The translations under genes and the position numbers were made by a program. Below are positions 44,594 to 53,099 of a stretch of 64,000 nucleotides of DNA, piece after piece. Each line of letters begins with the position of its first letter. Position 1 is the stretch's first letter. Under the pieces are notes generated by a model. The model made no database searches. It had not been told where the DNA came from and saw only the letters and a list, made by a program, of their open reading frames with translations. Location of the stretch: assembly GCF_012275575.1 (NCBI RefSeq), contig NZ_NPIH01000239.1:25259-89258 (forward strand). Reading direction: 5' to 3'. The DNA comes from Paraburkholderia sp. SG-MS1 (GTDB lineage: Bacteria; Pseudomonadota; Gammaproteobacteria; Burkholderiales; Burkholderiaceae).

Positions 44594-46966
44594 ATGAGCC
44601 ATGCTGTCAGATCGGCGCGCGTGAAGCGCGCACGCCGCCGCCGCCGCCCCATCCAGGATACGTGGCTCGTTATCGGCCTCTCGCTGACAGGGCTGTTCGC
44701 GGGCCAGTTGAGTTTTGCCGCGGGCATCCTGCCACAAGGCGGCCATTTTGTCGCTGGCTCGGGAAGCATCGCTCAGCACGGTGCGAACCTGGGCATCACG
44801 CAATCTGACTCGCGGGGCATCATCGAGTGGAACAGCTTTTCGATCGGAGCGGGCCAGAAGGTGTCGATCGACAACGGCACGGGCGCCACACTCAATCGCG
44901 TGACCGGTAAAGATCTTTCGGCAATCTATGGCTCCCTGACGGGCACCGGCAGCATCTATCTTGTCAATCCGAATGGCGTGCTTATCGGACCACGCGGCAC
45001 GGTATCGACGGGCACGCGCTTCGTCGCTTCGACACTGGATGTCTCCAACAGCGATTTTCTCAATCCACCTAGGTACCGGGGAGCGTTGTACACAGGCAAC
45101 TCCACAGCGAATGTGGTCAATCTCGGCAAGATCAGTTCGTCGGGCGGGGACGTGTTTCTCATATCAGCCAACCAGGTCACGAACGGCGGAAAAATCGATG
45201 CGCCGAACGGCAATGCCGAACTTGCCGTGGGCAGTAACGTGTCGTTACTGGATGGCAAGTATCAGCAAGTCTTCGTGAGGATAGGAAGCGGCGGCACGGT
45301 GACGAACACAGGCACCGTGCAGGCGGCGCTGATCAACCTGCAGGCGGCCGACGGCAATATCTTCGCGCTCGCGGGCCGTTCGGCCGCGCTGCGGGCCACC
45401 GGCACTGCAACGCGCGACGGCCATGTGTGGCTCGTCGCCAGCACGTTCGATCAGGCCGGCAACCGCGTCACCGGCAATGTCGATGCGAGCGGGGCGCAGA
45501 TCAGTGCGCGCAATGCGGACGGTAGCGGCGGCACCGTTGATATGTCCGCCGGGAGCGTCAAGGTCGGCGGCGCAGACGTTCGGGCGAAAGTGTGGAATAT
45601 CACCAGCGGCGATTTCACCGCCGATGCCAGCACGAGCAGCACCTTCGCCGCGAGTCTGAGCCGTGGCGCATTCGTCACCGTGGAAGCGATCGGCGCCGAC
45701 GGCGAATATGGTGCGAGCGGCGAGGGCGACATCGTGGTCGAGTCGAGCGTGCGCTGGCAAGGGGCCGCGTCACTGACGCTCAATGCCGCGCACTCGCTGA
45801 CTGTCGCACCGCATGCGGACATCGCCAATACGGGCACCGGCTCTCTCAAGCTGTCCGCCGATACTCACGGATTTGACAACGGCGGCAGCGTAGTCAATCT
45901 CGGTACGATCGACTGGTCACGTAGTACGGGTATCGTCGCGGCGCTTTACGACAGGAACGGCAGCTTCACGCGTGGCGATGTCCGCACCGACACCGCCTGG
46001 AGCCCTGCGCCGTTCAGCGGGCTTGTCACGCAATTCACGGCTTATCAGCTTGTCAACACCATGGCAGACCTGGTCGCGGTGAATAACAACCTCGCTGGCA
46101 CCTACGCATTGGGGGCCGGGGGGCTGGAATTCGCGGCTGCGCCGCCTTTCAGCGGCATCGGCACCGCAGCGAATCCGTTTACCGGTCAGTTCGACGGCAT
46201 GGGGCATCTCCCTGCGGATTTGACTTTTGCGGCCGATACGGGACTCTTTGGCGCAATCGGCGAAACCGGCGTCGTGCGAAATTTCACGCTCGGGGGTGGC
46301 ACGGCGACCTCCTCGGGAGCACCGGTCGGACTGCTAGCCGGGATCAACTCGGGGTACATGGTCAATGACGGCGCAACAGGCACCATCAATTCCGTCGGCA
46401 ATACGGGCACGGCGGTCGGCGGGCTGGTCGGCGAGAACCTTGGACGCATCGAGCAGTCGTGGGCTGGCGTGACGATCCACGGCGCGGGCCAGGTCGGCGG
46501 GCTCGTCGGCGTCAACGGTGGTTCCATCGACAAGTCTTACACCCTCGGCTCGGTGACCGCCGGTGCGCAAAGCACAGTCGGCGGCCTCGTCGGTACGAAC
46601 AACGGCGCGATCTCCCGATCGTATGCGCAGGAACCGTTAGGCGGCGGCGCGATGACCGTAGGAGGACTGGTTGGCAGCAATGCGGGCTCCATCGGCGAGT
46701 CGTATGCCTGGTCGCATCTCCCGTTGGGCGCGAACTCGACGACGGGCGGCATCGCTGGTACGAACAGCGGCTCGATTGCCGCGAACGTGTTCTGGAACAG
46801 CGAGACGTCAGGAGCGTCGGCGGGCATCGGCGCGGGCACGTCGGTGGCGGCCTCGAGCGGACTCACGGAAGCACAGTTCAGAGACCCGGCGAGCTTCGGC
46901 CCGACGTGGGATTTCAGCGCGAACGGCACGTGGCTGGCCGGTTCGCTACCTACGCTGCGCCGGTAG
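44594..46966 (+). CDS. Filamentous-haemagglutinin-type exoprotein (TpsA-like) with GLUG repeats
   Basis: A 790-residue secreted protein. A long signal region (residues 1-42, very Arg-rich: RRRRRP then a hydrophobic run ending SFAAG) is followed by the TPS secretion domain at about 45-300: SDSRGIIEWNSFSIGAG, TLNRVTG, and LVNPNGVLIGPRGTV, including the NxxG-type NPNG motif. Residues about 580-730 hold GLUG-type repeats (GGLVGENLGRIEQSWA, GGLVGVNGGSIDKSYT, GGLVGTNNGAISRSYA, GGLVGSNAGSIGESYA, GGIAGTNSGSIAANVF). It should be exported by a TpsB pore, but no TpsB gene lies in the window. Adhesion or a surface fibre is likely. Confidence 0.85.
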   Translation: MSHAVRSARVKRARRRRRPIQDTWLVIGLSLTGLFAGQLSFAAGILPQGGHFVAGSGSIAQHGANLGITQSDSRGIIEWNSFSIGAGQKVSIDNGTGATLNRVTGKDLSAIYGSLTGTGSIYLVNPNGVLIGPRGTVSTGTRFVASTLDVSNSDFLNPPRYRGALYTGNSTANVVNLGKISSSGGDVFLISANQVTNGGKIDAPNGNAELAVGSNVSLLDGKYQQVFVRIGSGGTVTNTGTVQAALINLQAADGNIFALAGRSAALRATGTATRDGHVWLVASTFDQAGNRVTGNVDASGAQISARNADGSGGTVDMSAGSVKVGGADVRAKVWNITSGDFTADASTSSTFAASLSRGAFVTVEAIGADGEYGASGEGDIVVESSVRWQGAASLTLNAAHSLTVAPHADIANTGTGSLKLSADTHGFDNGGSVVNLGTIDWSRSTGIVAALYDRNGSFTRGDVRTDTAWSPAPFSGLVTQFTAYQLVNTMADLVAVNNNLAGTYALGAGGLEFAAAPPFSGIGTAANPFTGQFDGMGHLPADLTFAADTGLFGAIGETGVVRNFTLGGGTATSSGAPVGLLAGINSGYMVNDGATGTINSVGNTGTAVGGLVGENLGRIEQSWAGVTIHGAGQVGGLVGVNGGSIDKSYTLGSVTAGAQSTVGGLVGTNNGAISRSYAQEPLGGGAMTVGGLVGSNAGSIGESYAWSHLPLGANSTTGGIAGTNSGSIAANVFWNSETSGASAGIGAGTSVAASSGLTEAQFRDPASFGPTWDFSANGTWLAGSLPTLRR

Positions 46967-47070
46967 GCCTGGCGGCGCGAAATGGGCGGAATCGACGGCT
47001 GCTTTTCAACGCAGCCTGGATGATCGATTGCTGGTCGGCGAAGCGTACTCACGGCCTTCGACGCCTGGCG

Positions 47071-47880
47071 TCAGATCACTGGCCGAATCGTATTGGAAAT
47101 CGAAAAAACGTTCTCGCCGGCGTAGACGAAATCACGCTGCATTTCGACATGCCACTTCAAGAAGTTCCGACTGTTTGATTTCCGTGGAAGCATCCAGTCA
47201 TGCAGTTCAATGATCACCAGCGGAAATCTGTTTAATTCCTCGGAGTGACGGGAAAAGAGGTCCGACTCTGCGCCCTCGATGTCAATCTTCAGGATGAATG
47301 GCGTTCCGCTCGATTTCGCTATCACCTGTTCCAGCGTCATCGCTTCAACGGCGTACGAATGATCGGTGGGCTGCTCGGCCGTACGATATCCGCAAGCGCC
47401 TCGTCCCGGATCGTCCAGATAAAGCGTACCGCTGGTCGCTGCGATGGCGGCGTTCAGCGGCACGATAGATGGGAAGGCACTCGAGTTACTCTTGAGGAGT
47501 TCGTAGTTCGATACGTCCGGCTCGATTGCCAGAACCTTCGCTTTCGGATACGTGAGCGCAAACCAAACCGCGCTGGCCCCAATGTTGGCCCCGGCATCGA
47601 CGATGAGCGGATCCGGACAGGCCCGGTAAAAGTCGGCTATCTCTTGCGCCCGGCTAAGTTGATCCGTTGCATAGACTCGTCGAAAAAAAATCTGCTTGCA
47701 CACCGTTCGGTCCGGTATTGAGGGCCGGAAATTGAAGCGCCTTCCGCCGGGAAGCCGCAACCCGTGCAAACCGTATCGAACGGCTCCCCAAGCATCGGGA
47801 GACCGATTTTTGGGTCGCAGCAATCGCACGAGCCCTGGGGGCAACATGTCCTTCAGGGTGGACCTGACGAGGTCGTGCAT
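47071..47880 (-). CDS. FkbM-family methyltransferase
   Basis: A 269-residue SAM-dependent methyltransferase. The SAM-binding motif I is LIVDAGANIGASAVWFAL at about residues 92-109, followed by AKVLAIEPDVSNYELL (acidic loop) and FILKIDIEGAESDLF, the FkbM-type motif. Members methylate sugars or secondary metabolites and often sit in polysaccharide clusters, but no such cluster is seen here. GGAG is 7 bases before the ATG. It is convergent with the exoprotein gene. Confidence 0.88.
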   Translation of the reverse strand: MHDLVRSTLKDMLPPGLVRLLRPKNRSPDAWGAVRYGLHGLRLPGGRRFNFRPSIPDRTVCKQIFFRRVYATDQLSRAQEIADFYRACPDPLIVDAGANIGASAVWFALTYPKAKVLAIEPDVSNYELLKSNSSAFPSIVPLNAAIAATSGTLYLDDPGRGACGYRTAEQPTDHSYAVEAMTLEQVIAKSSGTPFILKIDIEGAESDLFSRHSEELNRFPLVIIELHDWMLPRKSNSRNFLKWHVEMQRDFVYAGENVFSISNTIRPVI

Positions 47881-48569
47881 CTTGGTTCTCCGCGTGATCG
47901 TATCGCTGGTTGGGACCGCAGCTGCATTGACGGAAATCCGCCGATACTCAAAAGGCGCGCACCATTGCTAAGGGTAGTCTATGAATTTGAGCAACTCACC
48001 TCGGGCCTCTCCCTATTTCCGGCATATGCGCCAAACTTGGCCGGTTCAAAGGCAATTTACGTCGCGCTCGAATCTTTCGACGGTACGCTGGACGGTAAAG
48101 CTGGCGGATTGACGCTAGCCCTACGCGTCGAGCTACTGGACAGCCTGGGGAAGCCCCGGCGGAGATACGGGCCGTCGACGAGGGCGCAGCAGTCGCAAGA
48201 AGCCCCGTTATGGCCTGACGAATGATGCCTTCTAGCCCGACCTCTATCTGAAGCGGCAGACTCCGTCCGCCTGGATGTGCCAGTTGCGACCGCTCTGAAG
48301 CGGCCATTTAACGGCGCGGTCTCGGCCGGTCGCTTTTGGGGTGAGAGATAAGCGCCGCACGCCGTCTGCGGCGGCTTTCAACCCACCTGCGCAGTTTGTG
48401 CGATCATTGCGCGCAAAGTCGAACGCATCCTGGCCGACTCCGACGCTGATCGCGCGCACGCGCCCGGCACGGGTTGGCAGATGATCGCTCTAGTATCAAA
48501 CATTTAGCTTTTACTGGACACAGTGCGGGTCGTCCGCCGAGTAACCGGTTATCGAGGAGTATTTGCAGC
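47881..48569. other. Long intergenic region upstream of hpnH
   Basis: About 690 bases without a recognisable gene. Both the methyltransferase (minus) and hpnH (plus) promoters must be here. A frame ending just before hpnH (TGA-free from about 48365 to 48507) has no start or family similarity I know. Confidence 0.45.
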
Positions 48570-50126
48570 ATGGGAGTGCCAATTTCGCAGGCGTGGACGG
48601 TCGCCACCTACGTTCTGAAACAGAAGCTGATGCGGCGAAGCCGTTATCCGCTCGTCCTCATGCTTGAGCCGCTCATGCGCTGCAATCTGGCATGTGCGGG
48701 GTGCGGCAAAATTCAGTATCCGGCGCACGTGCTGAAGTCGGAACTCACGCCTGAGCAATGCTTCCAGGCGGTAGAGGAGTGCGGCACGCCGATGGTCGCG
48801 ATTCCGGGCGGTGAGCCGCTTCTGCATCCGCAGATGCCGGAGATCGTCGCCGGTCTCGTCGCGCGCAAGAAGTACGTATATATGTGCACGAACGCCTTGC
48901 TGCTTGCCAAGAACCTGCACCTCTTCAAGCCCAGCAAGTATCTGTCCTTCTCCGTTCACGTGGACGGCCAGCGCGAGCATCACGATTTTGCGGTGTGCCG
49001 TGAAGGCGGCTACGACATCGCGATGGAAGGCGTGCGGGCCGCGGTAGCGGCGGGTTTCCGCGTTACCACCAACACGACGCTGTTCGACGGCGCGGACCCG
49101 AACAGCGTTCGTCTGCATTTCGACGAAATGATGGAAGCGGGCGTCGAAAGCATGATGGTGTCGCCTGGCTATACGTACGACAAGGCGCCCGACCAGAAGC
49201 ACTTTCTTGGTCGCGCGCGTTCGAAGAAACTGTTCCGCTCGATCCTGTCGAATCGGAAGAAGAGCTGGCGCTTCAACGCGTCGCCGATCTTCATGGAATT
49301 CCTGATGGGCAAGAAGGACCTCACCTGCACGCCGTGGGGCATGCCCACGTACAGCATCTTCGGCTGGCAAAAGCCGTGCTATCTGCTCCAGGACGGCTAC
49401 GCTGACAGCTTCGACGAACTGATGGAAAGCGTGAAGTGGTCCGAGTACGGCACCGAAAGCGGCAATCCGAAGTGCGCGAACTGCATGGTGCACTCCGGTT
49501 ACGAGGCGAGCGGCGTGAATTACACCTTTGGCTCGTTCAAGGGCCTGTTCCAGACGGTCAAAGCGATGCTGTTCGATCGCTATGAAGATCGCGAGGCCAC
49601 CGACATGCTCGCGGGTTGGAAGAAGACGTCGCACGAAGTGCCGATGGTATTCGTCCCCCCGGCACAGCGCGCAGAGGCCACGAAGGGCGAAGCGGTTCAC
49701 GCAGCCGCGCCGGCCGCCGACGCCGTCGCTCCGGATCAGATGGAGACGGCCGCTGGTACGGTGCACGAGCATCTCGAGGGCTGGACGCCGGAACTGACGA
49801 CTGAAGCGGCGGTGCGCGAGGCGATGGAAAAGGCCTTCGATTATCGTGGCGACGTCACGATCACCCGCAAGGATGGCTCGACTGTCGCGGGCTATCTGTA
49901 CGACCGCCAATACGGCGCTGCCTTCAAGGATTGCTTCGTCCGCATCATCCCGACCGGCAAACAGACCAAGGACGTGATCCCGTACGCGGAGATCGGCGCC
50001 ATCGCCTTCACCGGCAAGGATACGGCGGCCGGCAAGACCTTCGAAAACTGGGTCAAACGCTACTGGGAAAAGAAAGCCGCGGGCGAAAAGAACATCCAGA
50101 TCGAGCCTGAATGTCTGGATGAGTGA
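48570..50126 (+). CDS. hpnH: Adenosyl-hopene transferase HpnH with an extra C-terminal domain
   Basis: A 518-residue radical-SAM enzyme that adds adenosine to diploptene, the first step of extended hopanoid synthesis. The [4Fe-4S] Cys residues are 38, 42 and 45 in CNLACAGC; IPGGEPLLHPQMPEI and SVHVDGQREHHDFAV follow. The DUF3463-type end, with TPWGMPTYSIFGWQKPCYLLQDG and GNPKCANCMVHSGYEASGV, finishes near residue 370. A linker rich in Ala and Pro and then a domain of about 90 residues (YRGDVTITRKDGSTVAGYLYDR, PYAEIGAIAFTGKDTAAGKTF) extend it beyond the usual 330-390 residues. No other hopanoid gene is in the window. The ATG at 48570 has GAGGAG 11 bases before it. Confidence 0.93.
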   Translation: MGVPISQAWTVATYVLKQKLMRRSRYPLVLMLEPLMRCNLACAGCGKIQYPAHVLKSELTPEQCFQAVEECGTPMVAIPGGEPLLHPQMPEIVAGLVARKKYVYMCTNALLLAKNLHLFKPSKYLSFSVHVDGQREHHDFAVCREGGYDIAMEGVRAAVAAGFRVTTNTTLFDGADPNSVRLHFDEMMEAGVESMMVSPGYTYDKAPDQKHFLGRARSKKLFRSILSNRKKSWRFNASPIFMEFLMGKKDLTCTPWGMPTYSIFGWQKPCYLLQDGYADSFDELMESVKWSEYGTESGNPKCANCMVHSGYEASGVNYTFGSFKGLFQTVKAMLFDRYEDREATDMLAGWKKTSHEVPMVFVPPAQRAEATKGEAVHAAAPAADAVAPDQMETAAGTVHEHLEGWTPELTTEAAVREAMEKAFDYRGDVTITRKDGSTVAGYLYDRQYGAAFKDCFVRIIPTGKQTKDVIPYAEIGAIAFTGKDTAAGKTFENWVKRYWEKKAAGEKNIQIEPECLDE

Positions 50127-50132
50127 CAGCTG

Positions 50133-50167
50133 AGGGCGCCAGCCGGGACGCCCCGGCTGGCGCCCTT
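50133..50167 (+). terminator. Long hairpin after hpnH
   Basis: A perfect 15-base-pair stem (AGGGCGCCAGCCGGG with its complement) around the loop ACGC, starting 7 bases after the stop. Only TT follows, so termination may be weak or need help. Confidence 0.65.
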
Positions 50168-50294
50168 GCGGACCAATATCCAATTGGAAGCCGGAGGCGG
50201 TTGGCCGAGTGCAGCTGTGGAATGACGGTTAATCGGCCAGCGAACACAAGCGACAGCAACCGCGACACGCTACCGCCGCGAGCTATAGTCAACC

Positions 50295-50501
50295 TTATTT
50301 GAAGGCGTCGCGGTTCCTCTCGACGAATTCCGCAACGGAAACGACGATCTCGATACCCGGCGCCTTCAGTTTCTCCGGGCGCTCGTCCCGTTCGTGAACC
50401 AGCGCTCGAACGCGGAGGCCCTTCACCGGAAGGCTTTTCGCCGCGACGCTGCCGGTCGATCCGGCAGCGCCCGAGTCGAGGATGGTGGGTTTCACGGTCA
50501 T
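50295..50501 (-). pseudogene. NmrA-type NAD(P)-binding protein with a large internal deletion
   Basis: The 68-residue frame begins MTVKPTILDSGAAGSTGSVA and KSLPVKGLRVRALVHERDER, the start of NmrA/azoreductase-like Rossmann proteins, although the usual VTGATG is changed to LDSGAAG. After GIEIVV it goes straight to SVAEFVERNRDAFK and stops. That end resembles the C-terminal helix of the same family, so about 200-230 codons appear to be deleted in frame. It cannot be a working enzyme. Confidence 0.65.
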
Positions 50502-50591
50502 TCCTTCGGTATGCTTATCTTTGAGTCAGGCCACTAGCGGCGCCAGAAGCATGAGGGTGCGCACGACGCGGATGGCCTGTCCAATAGTCGG

Positions 50592-50999
50592 TCAAAGATG
50601 GCCGAGCACAGCGCCGGCAATCATCAGGGTCGAGCCGATGCCGACCACGAACGCGAGCGTGCGGACGACAGGGATACCGGCGGTGTAGACGACGTAGTGG
50701 ACGAGTCGCGCGATCAGATAGGTCTTGGCTGCGAGGATCGTTGCCGGCGTGCTCGCGCCGATCAGGGCCAGAATAATCGCGAGCGGTGCAAACACGGCCA
50801 GATTCTCGACCGCATTGGCGTGCGCGCGCCGTGCTCTCTGAGCCCAGGCCGGGTCGGGTGGGGCGGTCGGATCCGCTGGATCGGCGAGTGTCCGGACCGG
50901 TCCGCGCGTCAGGATTCTCGATGCCATGTAGGGGACCCACATCAGCACCGTCGCTGTGGCAACAAGCGTCAGGACATAGAGTTCCGGGGTGAGTTTCAT
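50592..50999 (-). CDS. MAPEG-family membrane protein
   Basis: A 135-residue protein with four hydrophobic segments. Family marks are RARRAHANAVENLAVFAPLAI after the first loop, with the conserved ENxxxFxP, and ARLVHYVVYTAGIPVVRTLAF. MAPEG proteins include microsomal glutathione transferases; the bacterial members have unclear roles, often in stress. AGGAGGTAG lies before the ATG. It lies in a run of small minus-strand genes. Confidence 0.85.
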   Translation of the reverse strand: MKLTPELYVLTLVATATVLMWVPYMASRILTRGPVRTLADPADPTAPPDPAWAQRARRAHANAVENLAVFAPLAIILALIGASTPATILAAKTYLIARLVHYVVYTAGIPVVRTLAFVVGIGSTLMIAGAVLGHL

Positions 51000-51175
51000 G
51001 ATCGACTACCTCCTATTGTTGCGAGAGTTCTTGTAGGGGCCCAGAGTCGATGCCCTCGATCATTGTTCTGGTGAGCTAACGACTGGATGGAATAGGCCTT
51101 CCGCAGCAGGACTCTGGTTGTGACGCCCTCAGGGAGCGCCGCCGATGACCGGGGCACCGGCAGCGCTTGCGGCCC

Positions 51176-51469
51176 TTACTTGCCCTGAATCAGCAGGCCC
51201 AACGGAGCGAGCGGACCGACGTGCATCAACTCATATTTTGCATACCCGCCGGCCGTGAGCGGCAGCGCCTCGACAGCCTTGCGTGCCTCGTCGATCGACT
51301 CGGTGTTCATGAGGAAGATGACGCCCGGCGCATCCTGGCGAAACCAGAACTGCTCGATCTTGCCGTCAAGATAAAGCTTAAGCGTTGCTGGTACTTCGCT
51401 CGGCATGATCTGCATTTTCTGTTCGTCCAGGATCGGCTTGACGATCGTTGCAACAGCTAGAACCTTCAT
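51176..51469 (-). CDS. YciI-like / dimeric alpha-beta barrel protein
   Basis: A 97-residue protein starting MKVLAVATIVKPILDEQK, with KLYLDGKIEQFWFRQDAPGVIFLMNTES and EARKAVEALPLTAGGYAKYEL. The strand-helix pattern and the FLMNTESIDEARKAVEALPL stretch fit the YCII or muconolactone-isomerase-like dimeric barrel family. AGGAG is 6 bases before the ATG. The role is unknown. It is divergent from the GlxA-type regulator, which may control it. Confidence 0.65.
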   Translation of the reverse strand: MKVLAVATIVKPILDEQKMQIMPSEVPATLKLYLDGKIEQFWFRQDAPGVIFLMNTESIDEARKAVEALPLTAGGYAKYELMHVGPLAPLGLLIQGK

Positions 51470-51576
51470 GGGAATCTCCTGAGTGGGTTGATTGCGACAT
51501 GCAACGGGAGTAAGTCTAGTCAGCCGTGTTGACGGCTGATACAGTCACAAACGCCAACTTTGTGGACATTTACGCC

Positions 51577-52542
51577 ATGCGAATTTCTGTGCTCGCTCTT
51601 GATGGAGTGTTCGACACGGGCCTGTCCGTCACACTCGACGCGTTCCGGGTCGCCAACGCGCTTTCGACGCGGGCAATGGGCGGGATGCTGCGGTTCGATG
51701 TATCTCTCGTCGGCGTGCGAAAGAGGGTGAAGTCCGCGCACGGACTCGGGGTGCCGGTGCAACCGATCACAGCGGAGCAGCAACCCGACTGGGTGATTGT
51801 TCCCGCGCTGGCCACGACGATGCAGGACGAACTGGTCGCTTCGCTGGAGCGGCCGGACGTGGTTCGGGCAAGGGCGCAACTGTTGGCATGGCATGCAGAT
51901 GGCGTCCGGTTGGCGGCTTCCTGTATCGGGACATTTCAGCTTGCGGAAGCCGGACTTCTGGATGGCCGGGAGGCCACGACCAACTGGGCCCTTGCGCCGT
52001 TTTTCCGGCAACGTTACCCCCATGTCCGGCTCGATGAATCTCGCATGCTGGTGCCGACGGACATCGGCGTGACGGCCGGCGCGGCAATGGGCCACCTCGA
52101 TCTCGCCCTTTGGCTGATACGTACGGCCAGCCCGGAGCTGGCATCGATGGTTTCGCGTTATTTGCTCGCCGATATCCGTTCGTCGCAGGCCGCCTACATC
52201 ATTCCCAATCACCTCGCCCAAGCCGATCCGCTGATTCAGCGCTTTGAACGATGGGCTCGCGAGAATCTGGCATCCGGATTCTCGCTGCAGAACGCGTCCA
52301 GTGCGTTGGCCACGAGTACACGCTCGTTGCAACGCCGCTGCCAGGAAGTACTCGGCAAATCTCCGCTCGCTTATTTCCAGGATCTGCGCGTGGAACATGC
52401 GCAGTCTTTGCTCCGCAGTGGGGGGCTTGACGTTGAAAGTATTGCTGCCCAGGTCGGGTATGACGATGGTGCGACGCTGCGCGCACTGCTGCGTCAACGG
52501 CTGGGCCGAGGCGTTCGCGAGATTCGTGCTGACCTGCTCTGA
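51577..52542 (+). CDS. GlxA-type AraC-family regulator (DJ-1/PfpI domain plus HTH)
   Basis: A 321-residue protein. Residues 1-175 are a DJ-1/PfpI-like (class I glutamine amidotransferase-like) domain with the elbow ASCIGTFQLAEAGLLDG, where Cys keeps its usual place, and VTAGAAMGHLDLALWLI. Residues about 220-315 form the AraC helix-turn-helix (SGFSLQNASSALATSTRSLQRR and LDVESIAAQVGYDDGATLRALL). The ATG at 51577 is preferred because the DJ-1 strand MRISVLALDGV starts there. It is divergent from the YciI-like gene and lies upstream of the guanidine operon, but that operon has its own controls. Confidence 0.87.
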   Translation: MRISVLALDGVFDTGLSVTLDAFRVANALSTRAMGGMLRFDVSLVGVRKRVKSAHGLGVPVQPITAEQQPDWVIVPALATTMQDELVASLERPDVVRARAQLLAWHADGVRLAASCIGTFQLAEAGLLDGREATTNWALAPFFRQRYPHVRLDESRMLVPTDIGVTAGAAMGHLDLALWLIRTASPELASMVSRYLLADIRSSQAAYIIPNHLAQADPLIQRFERWARENLASGFSLQNASSALATSTRSLQRRCQEVLGKSPLAYFQDLRVEHAQSLLRSGGLDVESIAAQVGYDDGATLRALLRQRLGRGVREIRADLL

Positions 52543-52775
52543 CGCATGAGGAGCATTGCCGAGTTTCGTTCAATAAGGCAATTTGCGTAAATGACGACGA
52601 AAGGATGGTGCGATCAGACCGTTTGAGTTGACGCTTGACGCGCATCATGAATTCGGGGCGACGGAATTCAGGTTTGGCCTCATTCACGTTGCGTCATATC
52701 CGTTCAGCTGGAACAAGGCACAAATCGTTTTCGACAAGGCGATCGTGTCAATGTCATCCAAGGTCCAGCAGCCAA
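52543..52775. other. Upstream part of the guanidine operon promoter region
   Basis: Between the regulator stop and the NtrC-like site I see no gene or clear element; the control sequences follow at 52776-53043. Confidence 0.45.
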
Positions 52776-52792
52776 TGCACGAATAAGGTGCC
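52776..52792. promoter_or_regulatory. Candidate NtrC-binding site
   Basis: TGCACGAATAAGGTGCC matches the 17-base NtrC consensus TGCACYNNNNTGGTGCA at the outer TGCAC and GGTGC blocks, with only a few mismatches. It is centred about 117 bases before the expected transcription start, a normal enhancer distance for sigma-54 promoters. Confidence 0.6.
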
Positions 52793-52874
52793 GGTTCAGC
52801 ACGCGAACGTGCACGCCATCACCCGGGCGGGGCAGCCTCCCACTACGCCGCGCAGAAATTGCACCGAACCCGTT

Positions 52875-52890
52875 TGGCACACTTCTCGCT
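52875..52890 (+). promoter_or_regulatory. Sigma-54 (RpoN) promoter of the guanidine operon
   Basis: TGGCACACTTCTCGCT keeps the -24 GG and -12 GC dinucleotides exactly 10 bases apart, and TGGCAC matches the consensus fully; TTGC is changed to TCGC. Transcription would start near 52901, giving a leader of about 200 bases with the riboswitch inside. Confidence 0.65.
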
Positions 52891-52948
52891 TAACAGGAAG
52901 GGCAAGGAGCCGGCGCGTCATCCGGTTCAATACACAATCTGGAAATGG

Positions 52949-53043
52949 ATGGCTAGGGTTCCGGCCTGCTTCACGCAGGCGCTGGTCCGAGAGCTGTCGA
53001 CCTCAGGCGAGGTTACACGGCGGGACAAAAGCCCGGGAGAGAA
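52949..53043 (+). promoter_or_regulatory. Guanidine-I riboswitch (ykkC/yxkD class I)
   Basis: The conserved aptamer blocks appear in order: CTAGGGTTCCG, CTGGTCCGAGAG, TTACACGG and CGGGACAAAAGCCCGGGAGA. Between the first two, CCTGC-TTCAC-GCAGG is a perfect hairpin in the variable P1b-like arm. This class binds guanidinium and turns on export or breakdown genes. It lies 57 bases before the start of the binding-protein gene. No U-tract terminator follows; GGGAG in the aptamer (53035-53039) can pair with CTCCC at 53060-53064, and the ribosome site lies in a small hairpin, so control is probably at translation. Confidence 0.93.
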
Positions 53044-53099
53044 CGCGATGTTTGCGCTGCTCCCTGCCGTCGCTAACTGTCCCTTCCGAGGTCAACCTC

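Noticed and set aside
44259..44597. 112-codon frame just before the exoprotein gene
   Set aside because: No ribosome site and no family features; its stop overlaps the exoprotein start by chance.
46380..46800. Periodic DNA similarity inside the exoprotein gene
   Set aside because: It reflects the encoded GLUG protein repeats and is not a tandem DNA repeat or CRISPR array.
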